Source: JBHGYD01 sp041920415 (GTDB lineage Bacteria; Bacillota; Bacilli; Bacillales; Anoxybacillaceae). Taken from it: a stretch of 35,395 nucleotides of DNA. The position numbers were made by a program, and so were the translations under genes. Location: positions 1 through 35,395 of the forward strand of contig JBHGYD010000024.1 in the NCBI GenBank assembly GCA_041920415.1, given 5' to 3'. Every line of letters begins with the position of its first letter. Position 1 is the stretch's first letter. This document shows, piece by piece, positions 7,819 through 14,976 of this stretch. The notes beneath the pieces were generated by a model. It worked only from the letters and a program-made list of their open reading frames with translations. It was not told the origin of the DNA and ran no database searches.

Positions 7819-7852
7819 AAAACGAAGCCGTTTCTATGTATGGCTTCGTTTT
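7819..7852 (+). terminator. Terminator after pepA
   Basis: AAAACGAAGCC (7819-7829) pairs with GGCTTCGTTTT (7842-7852). The stem is followed by a T/G-rich tail. Confidence 0.85.
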
Positions 7853-7878
7853 GTGTTTGTAATGCAATGTTTAAATAA

Positions 7879-7928
7879 TGTAAAGGTAATGTAAATTTTG
7901 TGTAAATTTTTTTTAACTGTGTTGTAAA
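7879..7928 (-). promoter_or_regulatory. PhoP-box array upstream of the pit operon
   Basis: Hexamers at exact 11-bp spacing: TGTAAA at 7879, 7890, 7901 and 7923, with a degenerate TTTAAC at 7912. Read on the minus strand these are TTTACA, matching the PhoP direct-repeat consensus TT(A/C/T)ACA with about 5-bp spacers. The last one overlaps the -35 of the predicted pit promoter. The pattern is seen directly; assignment to PhoP is by consensus. Confidence 0.7.
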
Positions 7929-7949
7929 TTCGACAATTGTTGCTAAAAT
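7922..7949 (+). promoter_or_regulatory. Promoter of the DUF47-pit operon
   Basis: TTGTAA (7922-7927), 16-nt spacer, then TAAAAT (7944-7949) with an extended -10 TG at 7941-7942. It overlaps the last hexamer of the PhoP array. Confidence 0.6.
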
Positions 7950-7995
7950 AAGTCCGGGTGGCTCAATATTAATCGTTATAAATGGGGGTTTTTGT

Positions 7996-8616
7996 ATGTT
8001 TTTTTCACCAAAAAAAGATGTTTTCTTTGATTTATTATTTACAATTTCAGAAAATGTGAAAGAAGCTGCGCAATATTTTGTTGAGTACAAAATTAACAAC
8101 ATTAGCGATTTAAAAGAATTTGCGCGCGTGATGAAAGAATATGAAAAGAAAGGCGATTCATTTATTCATGAGCTCGTAGTAGCTCTAAATAAAACATTTA
8201 TTACACCGATTGAGCGTGAAGATATTCACCATTTAGCGATGAAAATGGACGACGTATTAGATGGATTAGAACAATGTGCCGCTCGTTTTGAGATGTTCTC
8301 GTTTACTGATATCGATGATCATATGGTTAAATTTTTTGATAACATTTATAAAGGTACGATTGAAATTGCGGAAGCATTGAAATTGTTGGCTAGTAAAAAG
8401 TTAATTGATATGCGAGCGCATGCGATTAAAATTAAGGACTATGAAACAAAATGTGACGAAATTTTACGTGCTTCCATTAAAAACTTATTTGTGACACAAA
8501 AAGATCCAATTAAGCTCATTCAATATAAAGAGTTATACGAGATGTTGGAAGAAATCGCGGACAGCTGTGAGGATGTTGCGAATACGATTGAAACGATTAT
8601 TATGCGTAACGCGTAA
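7996..8616 (+). CDS. DUF47 (PhoU-like) Pit accessory protein
   Basis: All-helical, PhoU-like cytoplasmic protein that is regularly encoded just before Pit phosphate transporters and is thought to modulate them; B. subtilis YkaA is the counterpart. The 206 residues show two related three-helix halves. The acidic motifs EYEKKGDSFIHEL (near residue 49) and KDYETKCDEI (near 149) are the metal-binding E/DxxxD-type motifs of this fold, and a third acidic patch is in EMLEEIADSCEDVANTIE. ATG 7996 follows GGGGG. The next gene begins 18 nt downstream, so the two are one operon. Confidence 0.92.
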   Translation: MFFSPKKDVFFDLLFTISENVKEAAQYFVEYKINNISDLKEFARVMKEYEKKGDSFIHELVVALNKTFITPIEREDIHHLAMKMDDVLDGLEQCAARFEMFSFTDIDDHMVKFFDNIYKGTIEIAEALKLLASKKLIDMRAHAIKIKDYETKCDEILRASIKNLFVTQKDPIKLIQYKELYEMLEEIADSCEDVANTIETIIMRNA

Positions 8617-8634
8617 AAGGAGATAGCGACCCAT

Positions 8635-9633
8635 ATGGATACAGTACTTATATTTACGGTTCTCATTGTTATTTTCGCGTTAGCGTTTGATTTTATTAAC
8701 GGCTTTCACGATACAGCGAACGCGATTGCAACATCCGTTTCAACGAGAGCGTTAACACCGCGTCAAGCGATTATTCTTGCGGCAACGATGAACTTACTCG
8801 GGGCATTAACGTTTACAGGTGTAGCGAAAACGATTACGAAAGATATTGTCGACCCATTTGCGTTAGAAAATGGTTCGATTGTGATTTTAGCTGCGCTGAC
8901 AGCTGCGATTGCATGGAACTTAATTACGTGGTACTACGGTATTCCGAGCAGCTCATCTCACGCCATTATTGGTTCGATAGCTGGCGCAGCGATTTCGGCT
9001 GCTGGTTTTGACATTTTAAACTACAACGGCTTTTTGAAAATTCTAGAATCATTAATTATCTCCCCATTCCTTGCGTTTGCGGTTGGATTTATGACTATGA
9101 GTCTCTTCCGTGCGTTATTTAAAAATGCCAACCTTTCAAGAACGACAAAAGGATTCCGGATGTTCCAAGTAGTAACAGCGGCTTTGCAAGCTTATACACA
9201 CGGAACAAACGATGCGCAAAAAACGATGGGGATTATTACAATGGCCCTTATTGCGGCAAACTATCATACTTCAACGGATGTTCCGGAGTGGGTACGTATT
9301 TCGGCTGCTGTTGCGATGGGGCTTGGTACATCGGTCGGTGGTTGGAAAATTATTAAAACCGTTGGCGGAAAAATTATGAAAATCCGTCCAGTAAACGGGG
9401 CAGCAGCAGACCTATCTTCGGCGCTTGTGATTTTTGGAGCAACAACGTTTCAATTGCCTGTTAGTACAACCCACGTTATTTCATCCTCTGTTATGGGGGT
9501 TGGTTCGGCGCAACGCGTGAAAGGTGTAAAATGGGGCGTTGCCCAACGTATCGTCTTAACGTGGATTGTTACTTTACCTGTTTCGGCGTTAATTGCTGGG
9601 TTTGTTTATCAACTATTTAAATTATTCCTCTAA
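8635..9633 (+). CDS. pit: Low-affinity inorganic phosphate transporter, Pit family
   Basis: Cation- or proton-coupled phosphate permease in the cytoplasmic membrane. The 332-residue protein carries both duplicated PiT signature regions: FDFINGFHDTANAIATSVST near residue 16 and AYTHGTNDAQKTMGII in the second half. About ten hydrophobic helices are visible, with the short cytoplasmic link around RALFKNANLSRTTKG. AAAAGGAGAT precedes ATG 8635. Operon with the upstream DUF47 gene. The PhoP-like array ahead of the operon predicts phosphate-responsive control. Confidence 0.95.
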   Translation: MDTVLIFTVLIVIFALAFDFINGFHDTANAIATSVSTRALTPRQAIILAATMNLLGALTFTGVAKTITKDIVDPFALENGSIVILAALTAAIAWNLITWYYGIPSSSSHAIIGSIAGAAISAAGFDILNYNGFLKILESLIISPFLAFAVGFMTMSLFRALFKNANLSRTTKGFRMFQVVTAALQAYTHGTNDAQKTMGIITMALIAANYHTSTDVPEWVRISAAVAMGLGTSVGGWKIIKTVGGKIMKIRPVNGAAADLSSALVIFGATTFQLPVSTTHVISSSVMGVGSAQRVKGVKWGVAQRIVLTWIVTLPVSALIAGFVYQLFKLFL

Positions 9634-9634
9634 T

Positions 9635-9669
9635 AGAAAAAGTGCATGTTTTTCACATGCACTTTTTCT
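9635..9669. terminator. Shared terminator between pit and bioY
   Basis: A perfect 15-bp inverted repeat: AGAAAAAGTGCATGT (9635-9649) and its complement (9655-9669) with a 5-nt loop. It has A and T flanks on both sides and serves the convergent genes. Confidence 0.92.
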
Positions 9670-9674
9670 ATTTA

Positions 9675-10280
9675 TTACGCTACATGTTGGTTATAAGAAG
9701 CTGATTTACGAACGGAAGAATAAATACGAGGTGAAATTACCCCTGCTATAATGGATAAGATGATATCTTTTGGCAGCGGCACAAGCATCCATTCCCATGC
9801 CATGCTATAGGAAAATCCTTTTGGCGCGGCTGCCCAAAATTTATAGGCAAAATACATCCAATTTGTACCAACTACATAGTTAATGACCATTCCAACTAAT
9901 GTCGCAACAATAAATCGAGCCATGGAAGAATTTCCGTTACCTTTTTCAATAATGAATCCTGTTACATAAGCGGCAAGAATGAACGATAAAATAAAGCCAA
10001 ACGTTGGACCAACAATCATACCAAATCCACCAGAAAATCTAGCGAATACAGGTGCACCGAAAAGACCGACTAACATATAAACAATCATCGCTAACGCGCC
10101 TAGACGTCGTCCTAAAATCGCTCCAGCAAGCACACAGAAAAACGTTTGTAAGGTGATCGGAACCCCGCCAATAACTAAAAATGGCGCCCATGACGTAATG
10201 TTGGCACCAATCGCCATCAATGCCGCAAACATCCCTATTAAGGTGAGGTCGATTGCGCGCAACTTTGGTTTAGTCGACAT
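9675..10280 (-). CDS. bioY: Biotin transporter S component BioY
   Basis: Membrane substrate-binding subunit of an ECF-type biotin importer. The 201 residues form six hydrophobic helices. Family hallmarks are near the start (LTLIGMFAALMAIGANI), in GGVPITLQTFFCVLAGAILG and in RFSGGFGMIVGPTFGFILSF. Length is typical. No EcfA/EcfT genes are adjacent, so it must use shared energising subunits or work alone. AAGGAGG precedes ATG 10280. B. subtilis has its paralogue (YuiG) in the same position after pepA. A BirA-like operator covers the leader, and the promoter is a clear housekeeping one. Confidence 0.95.
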   Translation of the reverse strand: MSTKPKLRAIDLTLIGMFAALMAIGANITSWAPFLVIGGVPITLQTFFCVLAGAILGRRLGALAMIVYMLVGLFGAPVFARFSGGFGMIVGPTFGFILSFILAAYVTGFIIEKGNGNSSMARFIVATLVGMVINYVVGTNWMYFAYKFWAAAPKGFSYSMAWEWMLVPLPKDIILSIIAGVISPRIYSSVRKSASYNQHVA

Positions 10281-10311
10281 ATGTAAACCTCCTTTTTTAT
10301 ACGGTTAACAA
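10281..10311 (-). promoter_or_regulatory. BirA-type operator of bioY
   Basis: Read on the gene strand: TTGTTAACC, 13-nt spacer, GGTTTACAT. The B. subtilis bioW operator as I know it has TTGTTAACC, 13 nt, GGTTAACAA, so half-sites and spacing agree with three mismatches in the second half. The site lies just after the -10 element and covers the ribosome-binding site, a good position for biotin-dependent repression. Confidence 0.75.
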
Positions 10312-10312
10312 A

Positions 10313-10341
10313 ATAGTATCGAACAACTAAAAAGATGTCAA
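10313..10341 (-). promoter_or_regulatory. Vegetative promoter of bioY
   Basis: On the minus strand TTGACA (10341-10336), a 17-nt spacer, then TACTAT (10318-10313). The BirA-like half-site starts at 10311, immediately downstream. Confidence 0.82.
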
Positions 10342-10447
10342 TCCCATTTTTAGAATTATTTGAACTTGCAGTGCTTGATCTATGTATATGTACCATGAGT
10401 GATGCAGAAACTATGGTTGCTTAATGATGATTTTGAGGTGAGAAATA

Positions 10448-10606
10448 ATGAAATTGAATGATGATATTCAAGAAATTGAGAGGGTAAGTAAAATGGGAGC
10501 TAATGAAGACATTATTCATGTGAGTAAAAATGATGATGGGTACGATTTAAGGGATGCGGGAGAAATTGGCGCAAAGCAGCCAATTGATAAAAACGATAAC
10601 GCTTAA
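10448..10606 (+). CDS. 52-residue acidic hypothetical protein
   Basis: I do not recognise this protein. The 52 residues start MKLNDDIQEIERVSKMGANE and end KQPIDKNDNA. It is hydrophilic and acidic, has no cysteine, no membrane segment and no signal peptide, and looks largely unstructured. Support for translation: GAGGTGAG lies 8 nt before ATG 10448, the frame is uninterrupted, and a perfect hairpin follows the stop. It lies alone between two minus-strand genes. Small acidic proteins of this kind in spore formers are often sporulation-associated, but nothing here proves that. Confidence 0.55.
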   Translation: MKLNDDIQEIERVSKMGANEDIIHVSKNDDGYDLRDAGEIGAKQPIDKNDNA

Positions 10607-10614
10607 AAGAGCTT

Positions 10615-10645
10615 CGAGCTGTTTGGCCAAACGCCAAACAGCTCG
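10615..10645. terminator. Perfect 13-bp hairpin between the 52-codon ORF and a convergent gene
   Basis: CGAGCTGTTTGGC (10615-10627), 5-nt loop CAAAC, then its exact complement (10633-10645). There is no strong T tract on either side (ATATTAAAAT to the right, CTTTTAAGC on the minus strand), so it may be a weak bidirectional terminator. Confidence 0.65.
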
Positions 10646-10648
10646 ATA

Positions 10649-10999
10649 TTAAAATATCTTCCACCGCAAAGCGATTACTAAATGACAGCATTCCACCCCA
10701 CCGGATGTTGCTGATAATGTAAGACGAATTCCGTCTGGGTTATAGTAAATATCTACTTTCGATTGAATGCCGAGTGATTGAATGAACTGCTGAACTTCTT
10801 TTGTCTTTGATGCTTGAGCAGCGGACATGACTTTGAAGGCGAATTCTTTTGAACTCGCTAATTTGCCTAAAATGATGCTTGCATCTTTCATTAATCTTTG
10901 CATCGCGATGGCTGATTGACTAAATAAGGCAGGGTCAACGGGTGGGTATTGGCGAGCATAATACTGCGCGGAAAACACGGGATACATGGCATAGTACAT
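10649..10999 (-). CDS. Conserved-looking hypothetical protein, 116 residues
   Basis: I do not recognise the family. The protein begins MYYAMYPVFSAQYYARQYPP, a tyrosine/proline-rich N-terminus, followed by a helical middle (IAMQRLMKDASIILGKLASS) and a C-terminal part with DIYYNPDGIRLTLSA. It ends with a C-C-H-x-x-x-A-L-R-W pattern. There is no signal peptide or membrane segment. The ribosome site AGGAGGCG precedes ATG 10999 at good distance. The tyrosine-rich start would suit a spore-layer protein, but that is a guess. Confidence 0.7.
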   Translation of the reverse strand: MYYAMYPVFSAQYYARQYPPVDPALFSQSAIAMQRLMKDASIILGKLASSKEFAFKVMSAAQASKTKEVQQFIQSLGIQSKVDIYYNPDGIRLTLSATSGGVECCHLVIALRWKIF

Positions 11000-11050
11000 A
11001 GTAAAAAACGCCTCCTAAAAAAGTGTTTTTTACTACTATATGTTTGGAAG

Positions 11051-11089
11051 AAAAAAGAGCGAGTTGATTTACGTCAACTCGCTCTTTTT
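11051..11089. terminator. Terminator after the ArsB/NhaD-type transporter
   Basis: AAAAAAGAGCGAGTTGA (11051-11067) pairs with TCAACTCGCTCTTTTT (11074-11089). A and T flanks allow function on both strands; the hairpin lies 9 nt beyond the transporter stop. Confidence 0.92.
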
Positions 11090-11098
11090 CTCTGTACA

Positions 11099-12427
11099 CT
11101 ACATTAAATAACGGAAAAACAAATACAAATGCGATAACAATAAAGCAACAAATGTTAAAGGAGCACCAATTTTTAAGAAATCCATATAACTAAATCCATG
11201 TCCTTCACGCGATGCAATGCCGGCAACAATGACGTTGGCAGAAGCACCAATGAGCGTACCGTTTCCTCCTAAGCATGCACCAAGTGATAATGCCCACCAT
11301 AATACGTCAATTTGTGGGGAATCAGGAGATAATCCCATTCCGATCGCCATATCTTTAATGAGCGGAATCATCGTCGCAACAAATGGAATATTATCAATCG
11401 TCGCTGAGGCGATTCCTGATACCCAAAGAATGAAGTAGGAAGCGACGGAAATATCACCGCCGGTTACTTCTAATGCTTTTTCTGCAAGGCTTTTAATCAA
11501 CCCGATATCGACCAGTCCTCCGACTAATGTGAATAAGCCAGCAAAGAAGAAAATCGTCACCCATTCAATCGAAGTAAATATATCTTCGATTTCATGTTCT
11601 TGTACACCAATCATCATTAATACAATTGCTCCTGTCATCGCAATGACAGCGGCATCGAGATGAAGAACGGAATGAAGAATAAACCCTAAAATTGTCAACG
11701 CTAATACGAATACCGATTTTTTTAGTAAGACCGCGTCTTTTATGTAATCCGTTTCATTAATTTTCATCAATTGTTCGATTAGTTTTTGATCGGATTTTAA
11801 TTGATTGCGGTAAATGAAAGAAACGATGGCGATAGTAACGATCATGATGATGATCACAATCGGTGTTAAATTCATCAAGAAGGCATTAAAATCAAGATGC
11901 TTATTGGCTGAACCGATCATAATATTTGGCGGGTCGCCAATTAATGTCGCTGTTCCTCCAATATTGGAAAATAACACCTCGGAAATTAAATAAGGAACCG
12001 GATTGACGTGCAATATTCGCGTAATGGAAAATGTGACTGGAACAATTAATAATACCGTCGTGACGTTGTCGAGAAATGCTGATAATATACCTGTTAATAA
12101 AGATAAAATAATTAAAATGCGAAGCGGATTCCCTTTAGCGAATTTCGCTGCTTTAATCGCGACGTATTGGAAAAACCCCGATTTACTTGTAATATTGACA
12201 AGAATCATCATTCCAATGAGAAGTGTGATTGTTTCCCATTCAATATGATGGGTAAACGCTTTATGTAAATCAACGATGCCAAAAATAATCATGAACGCGG
12301 CACCGAGCATGGCGATGACAGCGCGGTTCATTTTTTCCGAAATAATAATTGCATACGTCATTAAAAAGATAGCAATCGCCACATAATATTGAACGTTTGA
12401 TACTTCCGTTGTTACGGTTTCATTCAA
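11099..12427 (-). CDS. ArsB/NhaD-type (ion transporter superfamily) membrane permease
   Basis: Polytopic secondary transporter of 442 residues, about eleven to twelve hydrophobic helices. It is arranged as two related halves with re-entrant motifs: LDNVTTVLLIVPVT and SNIGGTATLIGDPPNIMIG in the first, ATIDNIPFVATMIPLIKDM and GGNGTLIGASANVIVAGIA in the second. These are the signatures of the P-protein/ArsB/NhaD permease group, which moves anions or Na+/H+. The substrate cannot be decided from sequence; no arsenic genes are nearby. The start is TTG 12427, 7 nt after GGAGTG; an ATG at 12423 is out of frame. Confidence 0.85.
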   Translation of the reverse strand: MNETVTTEVSNVQYYVAIAIFLMTYAIIISEKMNRAVIAMLGAAFMIIFGIVDLHKAFTHHIEWETITLLIGMMILVNITSKSGFFQYVAIKAAKFAKGNPLRILIILSLLTGILSAFLDNVTTVLLIVPVTFSITRILHVNPVPYLISEVLFSNIGGTATLIGDPPNIMIGSANKHLDFNAFLMNLTPIVIIIMIVTIAIVSFIYRNQLKSDQKLIEQLMKINETDYIKDAVLLKKSVFVLALTILGFILHSVLHLDAAVIAMTGAIVLMMIGVQEHEIEDIFTSIEWVTIFFFAGLFTLVGGLVDIGLIKSLAEKALEVTGGDISVASYFILWVSGIASATIDNIPFVATMIPLIKDMAIGMGLSPDSPQIDVLWWALSLGACLGGNGTLIGASANVIVAGIASREGHGFSYMDFLKIGAPLTFVALLLSHLYLFFRYLM

Positions 12428-12458
12428 TAGTCTTCACTCCTCAAATTGTGGTAGCCGT

Positions 12459-12887
12459 TTATTGAACCGTAATCGAATTTCCGCATGCTGGACATAACGG
12501 TTGCGATAGCTTGTTAAGTTCTCTTATATAAAAAGAAAAATGGCAATGTGAGCAAGTAAATTCCGTTAAACGGTCAATAAATAATTTATTGGATGTGCGT
12601 TGCGGAACGGATGTATCAACTATTTCGATATGAATGTCTTCTCTTGAGTCATCTTCTGCTAATACAAGCCCTTCTGCCTCTTCTTTCGTTCGCCAGCCTT
12701 GGTCGATAAGATGTTGTTGTAATTGGCTGTGGGAAGAATGATGAAGCATCTCTTCTGCCAAATTCATGTATTGCTCATTGGTTAGTGAAGCAAATGGTAC
12801 ATTTGTTTTTTTCTTTTCCCAATACGCTTTTAGTTGTTCCTCAGTAAAAATAAATGTCATAATTTTGTGGATAATTACGTTTTTCAA
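12459..12887 (-). CDS. C-terminal zinc-ribbon protein of unknown function
   Basis: 142 residues, cytoplasmic. The N-terminal part (TFIFTEEQLKAYWEKKK onwards) is helical and acidic. The C-terminus holds a zinc ribbon: CSHC near residue 113 and CPAC near 134, with an FYIREL segment between them. TTG 12887 is preceded by AAGGAGGG at about 9 nt; an in-frame ATG at 12860 is possible but has no ribosome site. It is upstream of, and on the same strand as, the ArsB/NhaD-type gene with a 31-nt gap and no terminator, so the two are probably co-transcribed. I do not recognise the family. Confidence 0.75.
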   Translation of the reverse strand: MKNVIIHKIMTFIFTEEQLKAYWEKKKTNVPFASLTNEQYMNLAEEMLHHSSHSQLQQHLIDQGWRTKEEAEGLVLAEDDSREDIHIEIVDTSVPQRTSNKLFIDRLTEFTCSHCHFSFYIRELNKLSQPLCPACGNSITVQ

Positions 12888-12965
12888 ATGGCACGCCCTC
12901 CTTATGATAAATGGTTTATGAATTTATTATATTCACTCTTCTATCCATACTAAAACAAAAGATTT

Positions 12966-13736
12966 TTACTTATCATTGACCATAAATCCATATGTTTTAA
13001 ATCGTTGTTGTGCTTGTTGACTGTATAAATAATCAATGAATTGTTGAGCTGCTTTCCGATGAGACGAAGCGGAGACGACTCCGGCATCGTAGGCAATGTT
13101 TCGATTCAAAGAGCTAGGTGCTTTCGTTACGATATGAACATTTTTAGAGGAAAGAGCGTCTGTTCGATATACGATCCCTGCATCGACATTTCCAGATTCC
13201 ACATATGTCAACACTTGGCGAACATCTTTTGCCAGCACGAATTTCTGTTGAAGTTTTTCAAAAAGATGTGCGGATTTGAACCACTGTTTTGCATATGCTC
13301 CAGCGGGAACAGTTTCCGGAATGCCAATGGCGATTGATTGAACCGATGAACTTGTTAAATCTACGAGCGAATGGACTGCTTCCTCTTTTTGTTTTGGAAC
13401 AATTAAAACGAGTTGGTTGTAAACGAGATGTTCGGTATTTTTATGTAAAATAAGCTTTTTTTCTGTGAGTTGCTGAAATGCAATCGGGTCTGCAGAAATG
13501 AATACATCAACAGGAGCTCCTTGCTCAATTTGCTTTTGTAATGTGCCAGATGAGGCAAAATTAAATGTTAAATGAATGTTCGGGTGCTTTGTTTCATATT
13601 GTTTTTCTAATGATGTAAGCACATCTTTCATACTTGCCGCTGCAGAAACGGTTAACGTGACCGTTTTTTTCGGAGAATGAGAACAACTAACGAGCAGCAG
13701 CATGACGAATAAATAATAAAGACATTTTTTCAGCAT
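12966..13736 (-). CDS. modA: Molybdate/tungstate-binding lipoprotein ModA
   Basis: Extracellular solute-binding component of a molybdate ABC importer, tethered as a lipoprotein. The 256-residue protein has a short signal ending in the lipobox LVSC with the acylated cysteine at residue 18. ModA hallmarks follow: VSAAASMKDVL, FNFASSGTLQKQIEQGAPVD and VFISAD, then IGIPETVPAGAYAKQ and a VESGNVDAGIVYRTDA segment, which carry the oxyanion-binding serines, alanine and tyrosine. GGGGGAA precedes ATG 13736. No modB or modC gene is present in the window, although they normally follow modA. Confidence 0.9.
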   Translation of the reverse strand: MLKKCLYYLFVMLLLVSCSHSPKKTVTLTVSAAASMKDVLTSLEKQYETKHPNIHLTFNFASSGTLQKQIEQGAPVDVFISADPIAFQQLTEKKLILHKNTEHLVYNQLVLIVPKQKEEAVHSLVDLTSSSVQSIAIGIPETVPAGAYAKQWFKSAHLFEKLQQKFVLAKDVRQVLTYVESGNVDAGIVYRTDALSSKNVHIVTKAPSSLNRNIAYDAGVVSASSHRKAAQQFIDYLYSQQAQQRFKTYGFMVNDK

Positions 13737-13940
13737 GATGTTCCCCCTTTAAGTGACATCCTCTTTATTATAACGTGTTTATGAAATGGAGGCGATCTTT
13801 TCCTACACTCGGAATGGGTGCATGTACGCCTATTGTTTCTTTCGCCCTTTTTTAAATATTTTCTGAAAAAACAAGAAAAACGATGGAATCTCATGATATA
13901 ATAAAATTACTAGCATCGTTCGAACTATGCAATTTTGTGC

Positions 13941-13963
13941 CAATCATTGGGCTGGAATGATTG
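13941..13963. repeat. Inverted repeat in the kapD leader
   Basis: CAATCATT (13941-13948), a 7-nt centre GGGCTGG, and AATGATTG (13956-13963). It lies between a TGATATAAT extended -10 near 13893-13901 and the kapD Shine-Dalgarno, in the untranslated leader. It could be an operator or a leader hairpin. Confidence 0.5.
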
Positions 13964-13986
13964 CAAAGAAGGGAGGGAGATAAAAA

Positions 13987-14610
13987 ATGAGAGAAGGACA
14001 TCAATATTTATTTCTTGATTTCGAATTTACGATGCCTGAAAGCAAAACAAAGCCAGACGGTTTTTTTCCAGAAATCATTGAAGTCGGTCTTGTGTCCGTT
14101 ATAAATGATCAAGTGTATGACCAATTTTCCTCGTATGTTAAACCGAACCAATTCCCTATTTTAACCGAAAGATGTAAAACATTTCTAAATATTACACAAG
14201 AGCAAGTCGATCAAGGAATTCATTTTGAAGAGCTCGTTCATTGGTTAAGAGAATACGATCGTTTGTGCCCGAGTACGGTTATTACGTGGGGAAATATGGA
14301 TATGAAAGTACTCAAGCATAATTGCTTGCAGGCCGATCTCCCATTTCCGTTTACTGGAGAGCATCGTGATTTAGCCATGGAATATAAAATGTTTTTCGGG
14401 GAGCGAAATCAAACGGGATTGCGCAAAGCAGTACAAGAATATGGAAATGAGGGAGTTGGTAAACCTCATTGTGCGTTAGATGATGCGTTTACGACGTATA
14501 ATATTTTTAAACTTGTTGAAAAAGATAAAAAATACTTAGCAAAACCAAAACCACCGACGATCGGTGAGCGAATTGACTTTAGTCAATTGTTAAAAAAATT
14601 TGCGTTATAA
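13987..14610 (+). CDS. kapD: DEDDh 3'-5' exonuclease family protein KapD
   Basis: RNase T/DnaQ-type exonuclease domain covering nearly all 207 residues. In B. subtilis KapD inhibits the KinA pathway to sporulation; the biochemical substrate is not certain. The DEDDh residues are visible: D11 and E13 in LDFEF, D105 in GNMDMKVL, H161 and D166 in HCALDDAFTT. GGGAGGGAG precedes ATG 13987. Position near patB and yugE matches B. subtilis, but kapB and kinB, which lie next to kapD there, are not in this window. Confidence 0.9.
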   Translation: MREGHQYLFLDFEFTMPESKTKPDGFFPEIIEVGLVSVINDQVYDQFSSYVKPNQFPILTERCKTFLNITQEQVDQGIHFEELVHWLREYDRLCPSTVITWGNMDMKVLKHNCLQADLPFPFTGEHRDLAMEYKMFFGERNQTGLRKAVQEYGNEGVGKPHCALDDAFTTYNIFKLVEKDKKYLAKPKPPTIGERIDFSQLLKKFAL

Positions 14611-14701
14611 TCGGCCAAGTCACTATGTTCGGTGGTTTGGCTTATTTATTTTTGCTATAATGAAATTGTTGAATTTTCATAGACGAAAGGTTGGCGAAAT
14701 A

Positions 14702-14914
14702 ATGCCGTTTCATTATTATATATTAAACTTATTTTTATATTTTCCAGAGGATAAAAGAGAATATATTCCCGCAGCGATTACGTGTACTCTCTTTTTAATC
14801 GCCGCAGTTTTGACGATGCGGCTCATTATAAAAATTTCGAAACGCCAAGAGGAAAAAGCAAAACAGTTTGAAGAACAATTAAGAAAAGAAAATATTATTC
14901 GCGATGAAAACTAA
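14702..14914 (+). CDS. Small single-pass membrane protein, 70 residues
   Basis: I do not recognise this protein. It starts MPFHYYILNLFLYFPEDKRE, has one clear membrane helix (IPAAITCTLFLIAAVLTMRL) and a highly charged cytoplasmic tail rich in lysine and glutamate (KRQEEKAKQFEEQLRKEN) that should form a helix or coiled coil. GAAAGG precedes ATG 14702. The frame is open further upstream to 14600, but that part overlaps kapD and lacks a ribosome site. It sits between kapD and sodC. Confidence 0.65.
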   Translation: MPFHYYILNLFLYFPEDKREYIPAAITCTLFLIAAVLTMRLIIKISKRQEEKAKQFEEQLRKENIIRDEN

Positions 14915-14976
14915 CCGTTTAGCTTTGTCCCTTTTCGGCAATACTACATGAAAAAATGTGTTGCTGGAGGGGTTTT

